Assembly (NCBI GenBank): GCA_037178625.1
Contig: CM074130.1
Location: 4,650,001 to 4,714,000 of the forward strand
DNA length: 64,000 nt
Direction: 5' to 3'
From: Skeletonema tropicum
Lineage: Eukaryota > Bacillariophyta > Thalassiosirophyceae > Thalassiosirales > Thalassiosiraceae
The position numbers and the translations under genes are program-made. Positions 44,418 through 55,252 of the stretch are shown piece by piece. The notes under the pieces were generated by a model. The model searched no databases. It was not told the origin of the DNA and saw only the letters and a program-made list of their open reading frames with translations. How positions within the stretch are numbered: position 1 is the first letter of the stretch; every line of letters starts with the position of its first letter.

Positions 44418-44779
44418 TCCCAACCATTTTGAAATCTCCTTTTGAAAGGAGATTTTCTGTTAGGCTCATAACCCCTTAGATCTGAAATCTCCTTTCAAAA
44501 GGAGATTTGCTACTCCGACTTGTTAGTGATGAAAGCTAGCGAGTAGAGTACAGCTCCTTTTGTGTTTTCCCCTCAAAAACCTGTAGCCCTTCTATGCAAT
44601 AATTGACCTAAAGGCCACACAAAGCGCTGATATTTAGCGAGAACATGTTACTTATTTGCACGAGGCCTACGAGTATATTTGAAATCTCCTTTCAAAAGGA
44701 GATTTGCCTCTCACGCAGAAACATACCAGAGCTCTACGTAAATCTCCTTTCAAAAGGAGATTTCAAAAAATGGTTGGGA
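44418..44779. mobile_element. palindrome-bearing TIR element, unit 1 (core TCCTTTCAAAAGGA)
   Basis: The ends are inverted: TCCCAACCATTTTG then a palindrome, and a palindrome then CAAAAAATGGTTGGGA. TA flanks both sides (44416-44417, 44780-44781). Four copies of a 24-bp palindrome, AAATC-core-GATTT, lie at 44432-44455, 44485-44508, 44682-44705 and 44740-44763. Copy 1 has the core inverted (TCCTTTTGAAAGGA) relative to copies 2-4. No ORF is present. Each palindrome could form a hairpin or bind a dimeric protein. Confidence 0.8.
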
Positions 44780-44781
44780 TA

Positions 44782-45152
44782 TTACCGATTTGCTGTTGGG
44801 CCCAGTACCCGTAGGGCTTGAAATCGGTACCTCGGTACCGATTTGCTACTCCGACTTGTTAGTGTCAAAGCTAGCGAGTAGAGTACAGCTCCTTTTGTGT
44901 TATTCCCTCAAAAAACAAGTAGCCCTTCTACGCAATAAAGTAACTAAAGGCCACACAAACGCCTTACTTTGTTCTCACATTTTGCACGAGGCCTACTGCC
45001 TATTTTGAAATCGGTACCGAGGTACCGATTTGCCTCTCACGTATAAGTAGAAACATACCAGAGTTCTACACAAATCGGTACCGAGGTAGGTAAATGTACT
45101 TTAAAATTTCTGTTACATAGAGGTAGGTACCGATTTCAAAAAATGGTTGGGA
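44782..45152. mobile_element. palindrome-bearing element, unit 2 (core GGTACCGAGGTACC), left end missing
   Basis: The backbone is the same as unit 1 (TTTGCTACTCCGACTTGTTA, GCACGAGGCCTAC, TTTGCCTCTCACG, and the right end CAAAAAATGGTTGGGA before TA). The palindromes have a different core: 44821-44844 (inverted core, GGTACCTCGGTACC), 45008-45031 and 45072-45136. The last is split by ~41 bp flanked by the direct repeat GAGGTAGGTA. The first palindrome survives only as TACCGATTT at 44783-44791, and the left inverted end is gone. Confidence 0.8.
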
Positions 45153-45154
45153 TA

Positions 45155-46143
45155 TAGGAGCACCTTTTTTGTTGTACTAGTTCCTATCTCCATACGGTAC
45201 TCACATCGAGCAACCTCAAATGACAAATGGTAAAAATGAAAAATGGCTTCCTACGACCCTCAATACATATTAATTCAGTAGCTAGAAGGATTTTGACCTT
45301 ACTTGCAGTGGTAATATTCATCCCTTGGCCATTAGGATCTTATCGATATTACTTGCCACCATCAGCCTTTAATTCGACTTGCAAACTTAACTCAAGAGTA
45401 CGGTAGCTTCTATCTATCACGTATTATAGTCGTGACATGCAGGATCAATCCCAATCCCCTGACTAACTTGTCCCTTAAAACTCCTTTGGTTGCAGTTCTC
45501 GTCCATTGTCCCTTACTTGAACTTACAAATGTAGCTAAGTAGGTAGGTCTTAGATAGGTATGCAGACTGCTATGTAACAAGAACCGCTGGCTCAACAGAC
45601 GTATGAGCCATTCAAATCGATTTGCAGTTGCAGTTCTCGTTCGTTGCCCCTCACGCTTGAACTTACGTAGTTTGAGGTCTTTTAGGTCTTTCTTAAGGAC
45701 GATTACATAATTTACATATTTCTTTTACACCTGTGAATTGGGGGATGGACCGAACCAGCTCGGCTATCCGCTAGCCAAAGAAAGAGGAAGTGACCGGGAA
45801 AGAAAAGTCCCCACCTTGCTTACATACACCGAGAGGACGAATGCAAGAGCAGTTCAGGGGATAGCGGAGTTCTTAAGGTGATAAAAGGCCAGCCACGACA
45901 ACGTACAGCTTCAAGCAACCTACTCTCTAGGGAGAGATAACTTTTGATGTGATGAGCGCCCTTCAAAGTACTACTTGCCGCACGTGTAAATCGTCTCAAA
46001 TTTGCCCCAATAATTCTCTGGAGCTCGGCTTTCAGTCAAAAGGAAAGAAGTGAAATGTCAGCTACGTCTGATTAATTTACCATCGCTACCGCTACACCAT
46101 GTTTGCATCTACCATCACACTGCAGTCTCTCCAATTGTACACC
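45155..46143. other. intergenic spacer
   Basis: No supported gene lies between the palindromic elements and the 3' end of the ABC transporter. Two related stretches (ttgcagttctcgtccattgtccctta at 45491 and a similar one at 45628) are a local repeat. Confidence 0.35.
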
Positions 46144-49100
46144 CTAATGCCCTTGCTTGGTCCACAGCGAGTGGTAAATGCCTTCCATTTTCAACAGCTC
46201 GTCATGAGTACCTTGTTCCTTCACGCCCCCACCATCCAACACAACTATCTTGTCACACTTCTTCACAGTCTCGAGTCGATGTGCCACCACCAAAGTTGTC
46301 CTCGCATTTGTTTCTTGCATATTATCCAAGACTGCTTGCACAACTCTCTCCGACTCATTGTCGAGTGCCGCCGTTGCTTCGTCACAGACGAGGATCTTTG
46401 GATCTTTGACAATAGCCCGAGCTATAGCCAACCGCTGCCGTTGCCCCCCACTTAGTAAACTACCACCTACACCAATATCAGTCTTGTATCCTTCTGATAG
46501 CTCGAGAATGAAATCGTGGGCATTCGCTGCCTTTGTTGCAGCGATGATTTCAACATCTGTGGCATCAGGCTTTCCGAGTTTGATGTTATCGGTGATGCTT
46601 CCAGCAAAGAGCGTAGGCATTTGCCCTACGTAGCCAATCTGATCGCGTAGCCATCCGATGTTCAACTCTGAAATGTCCTGACCGTCAAGCTTAACCGTTC
46701 CTTTGTCCACATTGTAGAATCGCAGTAAGATTTGAAGAGCAGTAGATTTCCCACATCCAGATCTACCAGTAAAAGCTACGGACTGCCGGCAATCAATATC
46801 TAGCGAGAATCCATCAATGTCACCATTGGAGTAATAGATCATATTATTCTTCCTCGTAGGGTAAGCAAAATGGCAGTTGTTGAATGAAATATTGCCATCA
46901 AGACAGCTCGGTTTGTTGCCTACATCAGACGATGGATCGTTTCCATCTTCCATTGCCATTGAGCCATCTGCAACTTCAAAAAGACGAGCCGCTGATTCAA
47001 GCCCTCTCTTCCTTTAACTAAAATCTGCCCCACATTGACCGGCTCCGAAAGATGAGAACATTACAGAAAGAAGTGCGACAAAGAAGTCTGTAAATTGTAA
47101 CTTCGCAGAGAGCATCAGCTTGACACCCGCATAGAAGACCAATGCAAACGTTCCAAACACTGCAAACTGGGACATTCCGAAAGCCAATCCCACATATGCT
47201 GCACTTTTTTTCTTGAAATTAGCGTCTGGTTCGAGAGCCAAGTCATACTTCCGCGAGGTATTGTCTCGTAGACCATATGCCTGCAATACAACAATGTTCG
47301 CAAGTGAACGCTCCAGTAATGTTTCGGGTGAGATCAAGCTGTGGACTGAAGGGTCGCGTGATGCATATTTTGATTGCAGGAGAGACGCTCCAAGCATCAA
47401 GGGAACGCAAGCGATTGCAATCAAACCAATTTGCCAAGCATAAGCGAGTGCGACGACCATTCCTGCGATCAAACATGTAAATACCTGAACACGCTGCCCT
47501 TGCTGCAAGCCAGTTACATTTCCAACAGCATCTGTATCCTCATCCAACATGGTCGTGAGCTCGCCAACAGAATGAAAGTCAAAATAGGGGATGCTGTAGC
47601 TCATTATTTTGTCAAAAACAAGTACGCGCACTCTCCGCTGAAGGCGGCTACCTGAGACTCCGAACCCAATACCCATGCAAACATTTCCTACAAAGCTGCA
47701 CGCTGCAAGCAAGATAAACCAGAGACAAATGGGCAAGTTTACAGCAAGCAGATCCTCTCCAATGTCATATTTGTAGAAGTTGCCAGTGATCAGTCCAAAA
47801 AGAATCGCCTCTGCAGCTGGTAGGCAACCGGCGACAATTCCTCCGGCGTAGCCCACTATTGTGTATGCGATCTCGGGTCTGTTGTATTTCTCGAGCCTTG
47901 CAGCTACCCCTTCAATATTTGGGACTTCGTCCATATCTTCCACCTCATCGATTTTTTCAGTATTCTCTACGACTTCGGCCTTCTCTGCATCTGGTTCCGG
48001 TTGCTCTGGCACTTCAATTTTGGTCACTCCCTCCTTGGTAGTCACCAAGTCGACATCTTCCTCAATTGCGTTCAGAACATTGGCTTTACTCGTAGCATCG
48101 GCCGACAGTCCTTGTCCCTCGCACAGAGTAGTGTAAATACCTCCCAACTGATACAGCTCCCTGTGAGTGCCTGACTCCTGGATGGCTCCGTCAGCCAGGA
48201 CTACGATTTTGTCAGAATTTACAATAGTAGTCAAGCGATGTGCTACAGTAACTGTGGTCAACTTCCTTTGCTCACGTATTTTATCCAATGCATCTTGAAC
48301 TACTCGCTCCGACTGAAAATCGAGAGCAGAGGTTGCTGCAGAAGGAGAGATCAGTGAGCATGAAATATTATTCAAGATGATGTGTATCACAAGTAAAAAG
48401 TGCACAGAATTTTTCTCACCTTCATCTAGCAGCAAAATCTTTGGTGATCTTACCAGAGCTCTTGCGATAGAAATGCGTTGGATCTGACCTCCAGACAACT
48501 GAATTGAAGAACCGGAGTAAAAGGTGTCATAAGCCTCAGGTAATTCCATGATGAATTCATGCGCTGAAGCAGCTTTCGCTGCCTCCTTTACTTCTTCATC
48601 TGTGGCAACGCCACCATCTTTGCCGGCAGCAATATTATCTCTAATAGAACCCGGGAATAGGCAAGGCTCTTGAGAAACATATCCTATCTGCTGCCTCCAC
48701 CATTTGAGGTTAATATCTCTCAGAGGGGTCCCATTGACTCGAATATGGCCCCCAATAGGATCGTACAACCGCAAAAGTAGTCTGCATAGGAGTAGGAGCG
48801 CAAAGACAATGAAAAAGAGATGATATCAGTATTGTATCGTTGCGAGTAAGGATGCTTCTTTTGCTTGCAGCTTGATTCTTACCTGGAGAGAGAACTCTTG
48901 CCCGATCCACTTGGCCCCACTAGTGCAACCGCAGATCCAGCTTCAATAGACAAGTTAAAGTTGGTAAAGATGATATCATTAGGTCGAGAAGGGTAGGCAA
49001 ATACAACATTTTCGAACTCAATATTCTCCTCAAAATCCCTTCTAAGCTTTACACCCTTAGTATTGTCGCTTCCATCGATTGGAGGAGTACGTTCAATTGT

Positions 49101-50502
49101 CCCGTACACTTCAAGGGCAGCAATACGTCCTAGGTTGATGGCGTTGAGTCCAGGATCTAGAAAGTGAGGGAAGAGAAAATTATTGACACTGATGAGAAAC
49201 AAGAAGCAGAAGTCAATCAACAATGTATCTTTCGTAGGACTCACTCATTAGCGCAAAGAATTGAGCGCAAAGAATTACTCCGTAAATACAGACCATCACC
49301 TCAGAACCCGTGATTCCACAATCAATTGGGCGTGTTTGGCCACGTAACGTAATACCCCAACATGCAAATGGACTAATGTACTGATTCTTCATGTCAATAT
49401 TATCCGCCGCCTGAGTCGTTCCGAAGGCAAAGGCAAACGTGTAGATCAAATAGAACAGCAGTCCCATCAGTCCACTGGCAAGCTTGCCACAAAATACTGT
49501 CAATACAGAATACCTTTGTGCCCTCTCGACATGACCAGCATATCTCTTACTAGCCCATCCTTCCGCCCTCAAACTAGCAATTGTCTTGATTCCAGTAAGT
49601 ACCTCACTCGCAAAACTTCCCGCAGACGAAAACTCCATCAACGCCTTTCCACTATACTTCCTCATAAAGCACGACAGCACCCCCACACAAATCCCAATCA
49701 CCGGCAACGTCAGCAACATGAACAACGCCAAGGGAAAATCCAACCCAAACGCCACCAACAAACTTCCCACACTCGCCAACAGGTTCGCCAGGGTATCGGG
49801 TATGCTCCTTTTCAAACTCATCTCAATCCTCAATATAGAATTACTAGCCAATGAAGACAACTCTTGTGGATCGCCCCCCGCACAATGTGTATCGAACCAT
49901 CCCATGTCTTGATTCAATGCCGATTTGACAAATTTCTTGCGGATGCGGAGTGTTTGTGCCTCACCTACATATGTCCACAGTGAGACGTAAATAGTGCCGC
50001 TGATCAAGGTTACACCGCCCACAATGGCAAAGCTGTAGATCAACTGGAGCAACTCATCCAATAGGACATCAATTGCCTCTTCCCCTTTAGTGGCGAACAA
50101 TTGCCCGATTTGATTAAAGGTGGAGAGTGATTGAGCCAAGAGGAGCAGCCATACCGGCATGCAGAGACCGGAGATGGCGGCCATGATGATACCAATGGAC
50201 ATGAGATAGCGTTCGGTTTTGGTGGAGTACTTTAGTAACGTGAATAATCCGACACGTTGCTTGTCTACTCCTTGTTCAAGTGATGGTGCTGGTGTCATCG
50301 TCGTCGTCGTCGTCGTCGTCGTCTTCTCTTCTTCCTTGGTAGTACTCGTCAAGAAGTTGGACGCTTCATTGTTTGCCACGGAAGCTTGAAAGCTCTTGAG
50401 GAATTCATCTGTAGCGGCATTTGCACCGCCACCGATGAAACCTGATCGGAGCATGGTGCTGTCTGGTTGGATTAATCGTGTGGAACTTTTGCGAAGCGTC
50501 AT
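46144..50502 (-). CDS. full-length ABCB-type (multidrug-resistance-like) ABC transporter, four exons, one in-frame stop
   Basis: Exons are 49245-50502, 48883-49156, 48420-48781 and 46144-48335; introns start GTGAGT, GTAAGA and GTGAGA. The joined frame is 1362 codons with its stop. Order is TMD1-NBD1-TMD2-NBD2. NBD1 has Walker A GPSGSGKSS (close to the exon 2/3 junction), SQEPCLFPG, LSGGQIQRISIARAL and LLLDEATSALD (split by intron 3). NBD2 has GRSGCGKST, GQMPTLFAG, LSGGQRQRLAIARAI and CDEATAALD with VVAHRLETV. Such pumps export lipids or toxic compounds using ATP. A TAA at 47014-47016, between TMD2 (FGAGQCGADFS) and GLESAARLFEVADGS, breaks the frame although both sides are in the same frame. 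It is either a nonsense allele or a base error. A GTC (Asp) simple repeat lies near the N-terminus (50298-50324). Confidence 0.85.
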
Positions 50503-51610
50503 GATGATGATGATTATTATGATGTTGTGTGGCTTCTATCTTGTAATGTGATGTTCAAGAGAAGATATTATGAAGCACCGCTGTTTCTTTGTTGATCACT
50601 GTGCGCGCTGCTGCTGGCGTTCTCTGTTGATTCGCTGTAGTAGTACTGCCTTGGATGATCTATTTCTTCGGTGACTACTTCTTCTTCACTTATGATATTA
50701 TGAATCGACTTCCTTTCGACCTACTGCCTTCAAAGGTACTTTTGTTCGAAAATTGCATGCCAACAGATAGATTTGAGAAGCCTTCTTTCATTCAATTCAA
50801 CATTCGTTCCACTCCAGCAGGCCTCTCGGCTTCACGATGACGTCTAGGCCTCAAGTCACGACGGTTCACGCACAGATCCTAGCGTCTAGAGAGAGAGACA
50901 AGTCTCAAAAAGTCTCACTATATATGTGACACATTCACTGTGACGAACTTGCTCAATTAATTACCTATCTTTATGCGTCGTACAACTAAAATGTGACAAA
51001 AGAGAAGAAAAATGAGGAGAGACGTTAACCGTCAAATTACGTGAGGCGTGAACCGTTGTGAAGTACTATGGGGACAGAAAAGAGATGTGTATCAGATTTT
51101 CTACGCGATCAAATAATGATGTGGTGGGTGCCGGACAGTCAAAAATGGTGTCGCAACATCAAGATGTCCGTCTTATATTGTCCCGCCAGCGAGCCGGCCA
51201 CATTTTGAATTTTGGAGTTCTCCAACGTGCTCGTGTTGCGTTGAATCGATCCATTATCTTCTACAACATAGAGTTAGTACTGTACGATCTATCGTCTATT
51301 GTACGATGAGCTTGAGCATTGTAAGCACGATGAGGTGGTAGTGTTATTTTCTCTGGTAAGTTGGTTGTAGTTGCTGTTTGAGTAACGGAGGTATCAAATT
51401 ATGAACATACAGAGATAGATATTCTACATGTCTATTCAAAAGAATGAAGAATGATTGACGTGAGATGGAGAGACATAAGGGTCGAGCTGATGACGATCTC
51501 ATTCATTGAAAACGTATCGCTCATATTATATCTATTGATTCTTTTCTTTCAGAGCACTCCAGGCAACGCAGCGCAGCCAGATTCGCCTATCATAACCACC
51601 ACTTAATAAA
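50503..51610. promoter_or_regulatory. shared upstream region of two divergent transporter genes
   Basis: About 1.1 kb separates the ABC transporter start (minus) from the SulP gene start (plus), so both promoters must lie here. I see CTAGAGAGAGAGAC-type purine tracts (50885-50900) but no defendable core promoter motif. Shared regulation is possible but not shown. Confidence 0.35.
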
Positions 51611-54600
51611 ATGAGCACCAACAATAATTACAGCAAAAAAGATGACGACGCAGCGGATACTAATAATAATAATATCATCACTAATCCACCGCTGCCGCCA
51701 CATTCACATCGTCCAGCTCCCCATACGTCAGATCCAACCACCATGGCAGTTCCAACGCTACTGCCAAAAAAACTGCCAGCCGGTACTTCTCAACAGCAGC
51801 AGCAGCAGCAGCATAATCGAAATGTAACGCCGCACACCGCTTCATTAATGAGCTTATTCGCTCGACCAGTTAGCACTCCACTAACTCCACTAACTCCACC
51901 TTCTGATTCTTCTTCAGAGATGGCGGCACCGAATGATGATGATAATATGAGGACTTCTTCTAATGTCTATGGCTCATTGGCTCGTGTAGATTCTGCTCCG
52001 TCGTTACCCGAAGAAGAAGAAGGTAGTGACGATGATCAATCGATCGTATCAACAGAAGAGGATGCAACAACACCCAAAAATAACAATCATAGCTACACTA
52101 CTACAGCGATTCATCATCCTACTGCTGCCAGAGGAGAAAAGGCACCATTGTTACCATCACCACCGCTTGCTTCATCGCTTGGTGGACAAAAGACGGAAGT
52201 TACCTGTAACAGAAGAACGTTGCCTGATATTTCTTCTTCGTCGTCGTCTACAAAAACAACAACAACAACAATATCTGATGATTGGTTTTCGACAATAAGT
52301 CACAAACGTGATGATACTCAGTTGATTGATAACTTGTCAAGTAGTAATTATCGACAACACGAGCAGCAGCAGCAGCAGCAGCAGTCTTGGCCGTGGGGGA
52401 ATGATGAGCTCAGTCCACAACTTCAATGGGGGAAACAACATCCTCATTTGAGTACCATCTCGAGTAAAGAAGATGAATACGATCAAACTAATGGCAATAC
52501 TACATTCAAACAATCACCACCACCATCACACCAATCCAAAAAACATTCATCATCCTCCCTCCACTCCACCCTACTAACCAAAGCAGGTCTCAACACCCCC
52601 CAACAAATCAAAACAACACTCATCGGAGCATTCCTCTACTCCCTCTTTACCCTAGTATTCATATTCGCCGAAGCCTCGGCAATCACACGTCCATCCCACC
52701 CACCCTCGTCATCGAATATATTACTCTCACCCATGGCCAATATGGCTTGCTTTGGTAGTTTAATCGTTGTACCGATATTGATTGGTGTGTTGGGGGGGGA
52801 TTATCCGGCGTTGTATCCTGCGTTGGATATGTTTATGGCTCCGTTTTTGGCCAAGATGGCCATGGATATTGATGAGGTGTTGGTGTTGCAACAACATGAA
52901 CAACAGGGTGCAGGGTTAAATGATGATATTGATGTATTCATGGCGACCTTTGTAGCATTAAATGCATTTGGGATGGCAGTTTGTGCAGTATTGTGTGTAT
53001 TAGCAAGTCACGTCAAGCTGGCCAACTTGGCGTTATTCTTACCATATCCTGTCCTTTGTGGATTCTTCTCATCGGTTGGGTTGAGTGTATGGATGTCAAG
53101 TTTCAAGGTGGATACGGGGATTACGGTGCAGCACTTTTGGGGATCGGGATCGGAGGAGCAGCATCGGTTGTTTTTGATCCTGAAGCATATTCCGAGTATT
53201 ATTTCTGGAATTGTTTTATACTTCTTGGCACCGAAGAGTCCTATGTATTTGATTGGTATTATTGCTTGGACTATTGTGTTGGCGTATTCAATGATGATAT
53301 TGACAGGAACGAGTCTACATGAGGCGCAGGCGTTGGGCTTCTTTTGGGAAGAGAAGGAGGTTGTCATGTCCCCCCAAACACATCATTATCCAATGCACTT
53401 GTGGTCACATGGATTCTTCGAAAAGATATCTTGGGATGCATTTATGAATGGTGTACCTGACGTGATTGCAATGGGACTCATTTACTTGATTCGATGTTCG
53501 CTACAGGCCGCTGCACTTAAACGAAATCTCACAAATTATTTACGGAATAAGGAGGCTGCGGAAACTGCAGCGTCTGATGGCCAACCTTCCTTTGTGATGG
53601 ACAAAAGTATAATAAAAGACGATGAGCAGCCGAAACGAAAGCCAAAGGACGTACTAGAAGTGTTGATGCAGTTCGCCAACACGCTATTTGTTACAGCATT
53701 CACGGGTGGATATGCTATCATTCCCTCTATCGGACTCAGCAATACCTTTGTCAAGATCGGTGCAGAGAGTCGTGCACCACAACTTGTGGGTCAGCTCCTC
53801 GTGCTCGGATGCTACCTTTCTAACTTTCGCCTAATCAGCTTCGTTCCCAAATGTACGTTTTCGTCACTTTTGGTTATGGCCTCGATTGATCTCATGAATA
53901 ATTGGTTCATCAAGAGCTTTCAAAAGATAGGCTCGGAATGGTTTGTGATTCCTTTCATTGTGCTCTCTAGCCAAATGTTCGGAGTACTCCAGAGTGTTGC
54001 TATAGGAGTGGGGATTTCGACATTGGTGTTTGTGTCGTCTTTTTATAAAGCTGGAACTGTAAAGTTCATTGCTAATGGACTTACCATTCGGTCTACCATT
54101 GAACGACAATCGGAAGACAATGTATGGTTGGACAGGAATGGAGACATGATTCAGACACTTGTACTACAAAACTATCTTTTCTTTGGTAATGCAACCTCAG
54201 TTCTGAAATACATCTCTAGCATGTTTGAAGACATCGAAGTGGTAGGTGACGCATTGCTACCACCCAAACCAAAGTATCTGGTCTTGGACATGTCGATTGT
54301 CAGCGGAGTAGATACCTCAGCCGTCGATTGCTTCGCTGACGTGACGTCGCTGTGCAAAACCCAGGGATGCAAATTGATAATCTCTGGTTCGTCAAAGACG
54401 GTTCGGCAGGCTTTGATTGCTGGAAACGTGAAACCAGCTTCTCATCCTCACTTGAGTTTTGTGGATGACTTGGAGGCTGCACTGGGGATGGCAGAAGATG
54501 GCCTACTTAAATTCGTGGGCCACAACGAGGAGAGAATCCAGAATATGCATATACGAGGTGCTCACTTACGTAGAATGAGCCGCATGGATATTGGCTTGCG

Positions 54601-55252
54601 TCTTGCATTGAAACAAATAGACGAGCAACACAACCTCTCGTTTTCAAATTATCTTCAGGGATTAGCTGATTATACAACTGCCATGGATCTTAAAGCTGGC
54701 GAGCAGCTCGATCTTCCTCGTGGTCTTTATTTTGTCGAGTCGGGAATGATAAGAATGGAAGCAGACACCTCAGCATCTTTGACGAGAGGTCGTCAAAAAT
54801 TATTCGCTACACCAGTATTGGGCCGAAGTACAGATTCAATTGGCCAACTTACTGCTAGGTCTGCGACTATCGGACGAGGACAAGCTGCTCTTAAGAAAGC
54901 TCCAGGAATGATGTCACAATATTCTCATACATTTCGACTTGCTCGCGTTGGACCAGGCTTTGTGATAGGCTGCATCAGTGAGTTTACCGGTCAAGAGATC
55001 CCTGGAACGTTCATCTGTATGACGGAGAGTCGGGTTCATTATTTGCCATTTGAGACGATCGAAGAGCTTGAGATGAGCAAGCCAGTCCTCATTATGCACC
55101 TTTACAAACTGTTGGCTCATTTAGGTGCAAGACGACAAGAATTGACGATTGGGCAGCTGTCGACGTTACGATCTATCATGTCATCATCGGCTCCATCCAA
55201 GCCTATTTCGAGGAAGGCTATGGCTCATTTGTCGGAGAATTTCCAGCCATGA
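51611..55252 (+). CDS. SulP/SLC26-type anion transporter with STAS and cNMP-binding-like C-terminus
   Basis: A single-exon 1213-aa frame starts at the ATG at 51611. Residues 1-330 are disordered (Asn, Gln and Ser runs, acidic patches). The membrane part begins near 335 (GAFLYSLFTLVFIFAEASAI) and includes the family-like YPALYPALDMFMAP and LALFLPYPVLCGFFSSVGLS, then a charged loop at ~645-680, then further helices to ~820. A STAS domain follows at ~850-955 (LVLQNYLFFGNATSVLKYIS, YLVLDMSIVSGVDTSAVDCF). The end (~1025-1190: LDLPRGLYFVESGMIRMEAD, FVIGCISEFTG) looks like a degenerate cyclic-nucleotide-binding fold. This SulP-STAS-cNMP layout matches the fungal YGR125W/Vsb1 group better than plasma-membrane sulfate transporters. 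The substrate is uncertain. Confidence 0.8.
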   Translation: MSTNNNYSKKDDDAADTNNNNIITNPPLPPHSHRPAPHTSDPTTMAVPTLLPKKLPAGTSQQQQQQQHNRNVTPHTASLMSLFARPVSTPLTPLTPPSDSSSEMAAPNDDDNMRTSSNVYGSLARVDSAPSLPEEEEGSDDDQSIVSTEEDATTPKNNNHSYTTTAIHHPTAARGEKAPLLPSPPLASSLGGQKTEVTCNRRTLPDISSSSSSTKTTTTTISDDWFSTISHKRDDTQLIDNLSSSNYRQHEQQQQQQQSWPWGNDELSPQLQWGKQHPHLSTISSKEDEYDQTNGNTTFKQSPPPSHQSKKHSSSSLHSTLLTKAGLNTPQQIKTTLIGAFLYSLFTLVFIFAEASAITRPSHPPSSSNILLSPMANMACFGSLIVVPILIGVLGGDYPALYPALDMFMAPFLAKMAMDIDEVLVLQQHEQQGAGLNDDIDVFMATFVALNAFGMAVCAVLCVLASHVKLANLALFLPYPVLCGFFSSVGLSVWMSSFKVDTGITVQHFWGSGSEEQHRLFLILKHIPSIISGIVLYFLAPKSPMYLIGIIAWTIVLAYSMMILTGTSLHEAQALGFFWEEKEVVMSPQTHHYPMHLWSHGFFEKISWDAFMNGVPDVIAMGLIYLIRCSLQAAALKRNLTNYLRNKEAAETAASDGQPSFVMDKSIIKDDEQPKRKPKDVLEVLMQFANTLFVTAFTGGYAIIPSIGLSNTFVKIGAESRAPQLVGQLLVLGCYLSNFRLISFVPKCTFSSLLVMASIDLMNNWFIKSFQKIGSEWFVIPFIVLSSQMFGVLQSVAIGVGISTLVFVSSFYKAGTVKFIANGLTIRSTIERQSEDNVWLDRNGDMIQTLVLQNYLFFGNATSVLKYISSMFEDIEVVGDALLPPKPKYLVLDMSIVSGVDTSAVDCFADVTSLCKTQGCKLIISGSSKTVRQALIAGNVKPASHPHLSFVDDLEAALGMAEDGLLKFVGHNEERIQNMHIRGAHLRRMSRMDIGLRLALKQIDEQHNLSFSNYLQGLADYTTAMDLKAGEQLDLPRGLYFVESGMIRMEADTSASLTRGRQKLFATPVLGRSTDSIGQLTARSATIGRGQAALKKAPGMMSQYSHTFRLARVGPGFVIGCISEFTGQEIPGTFICMTESRVHYLPFETIEELEMSKPVLIMHLYKLLAHLGARRQELTIGQLSTLRSIMSSSAPSKPISRKAMAHLSENFQP

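Noticed and set aside
44432..45136. CRISPR-like array (repeated palindromes with spacers)
   Set aside because: Spacing is irregular, the palindromes are only four per unit, the flanks are mobile-element ends with TA duplications, and the context is a eukaryotic nucleus.
48336..48419. Insertion of 28 residues between the Walker B Glu and Ala in NBD1
   Set aside because: The stretch has GTGAG and CTGCAG borders and removing it restores DEATSALD, so it is an intron.
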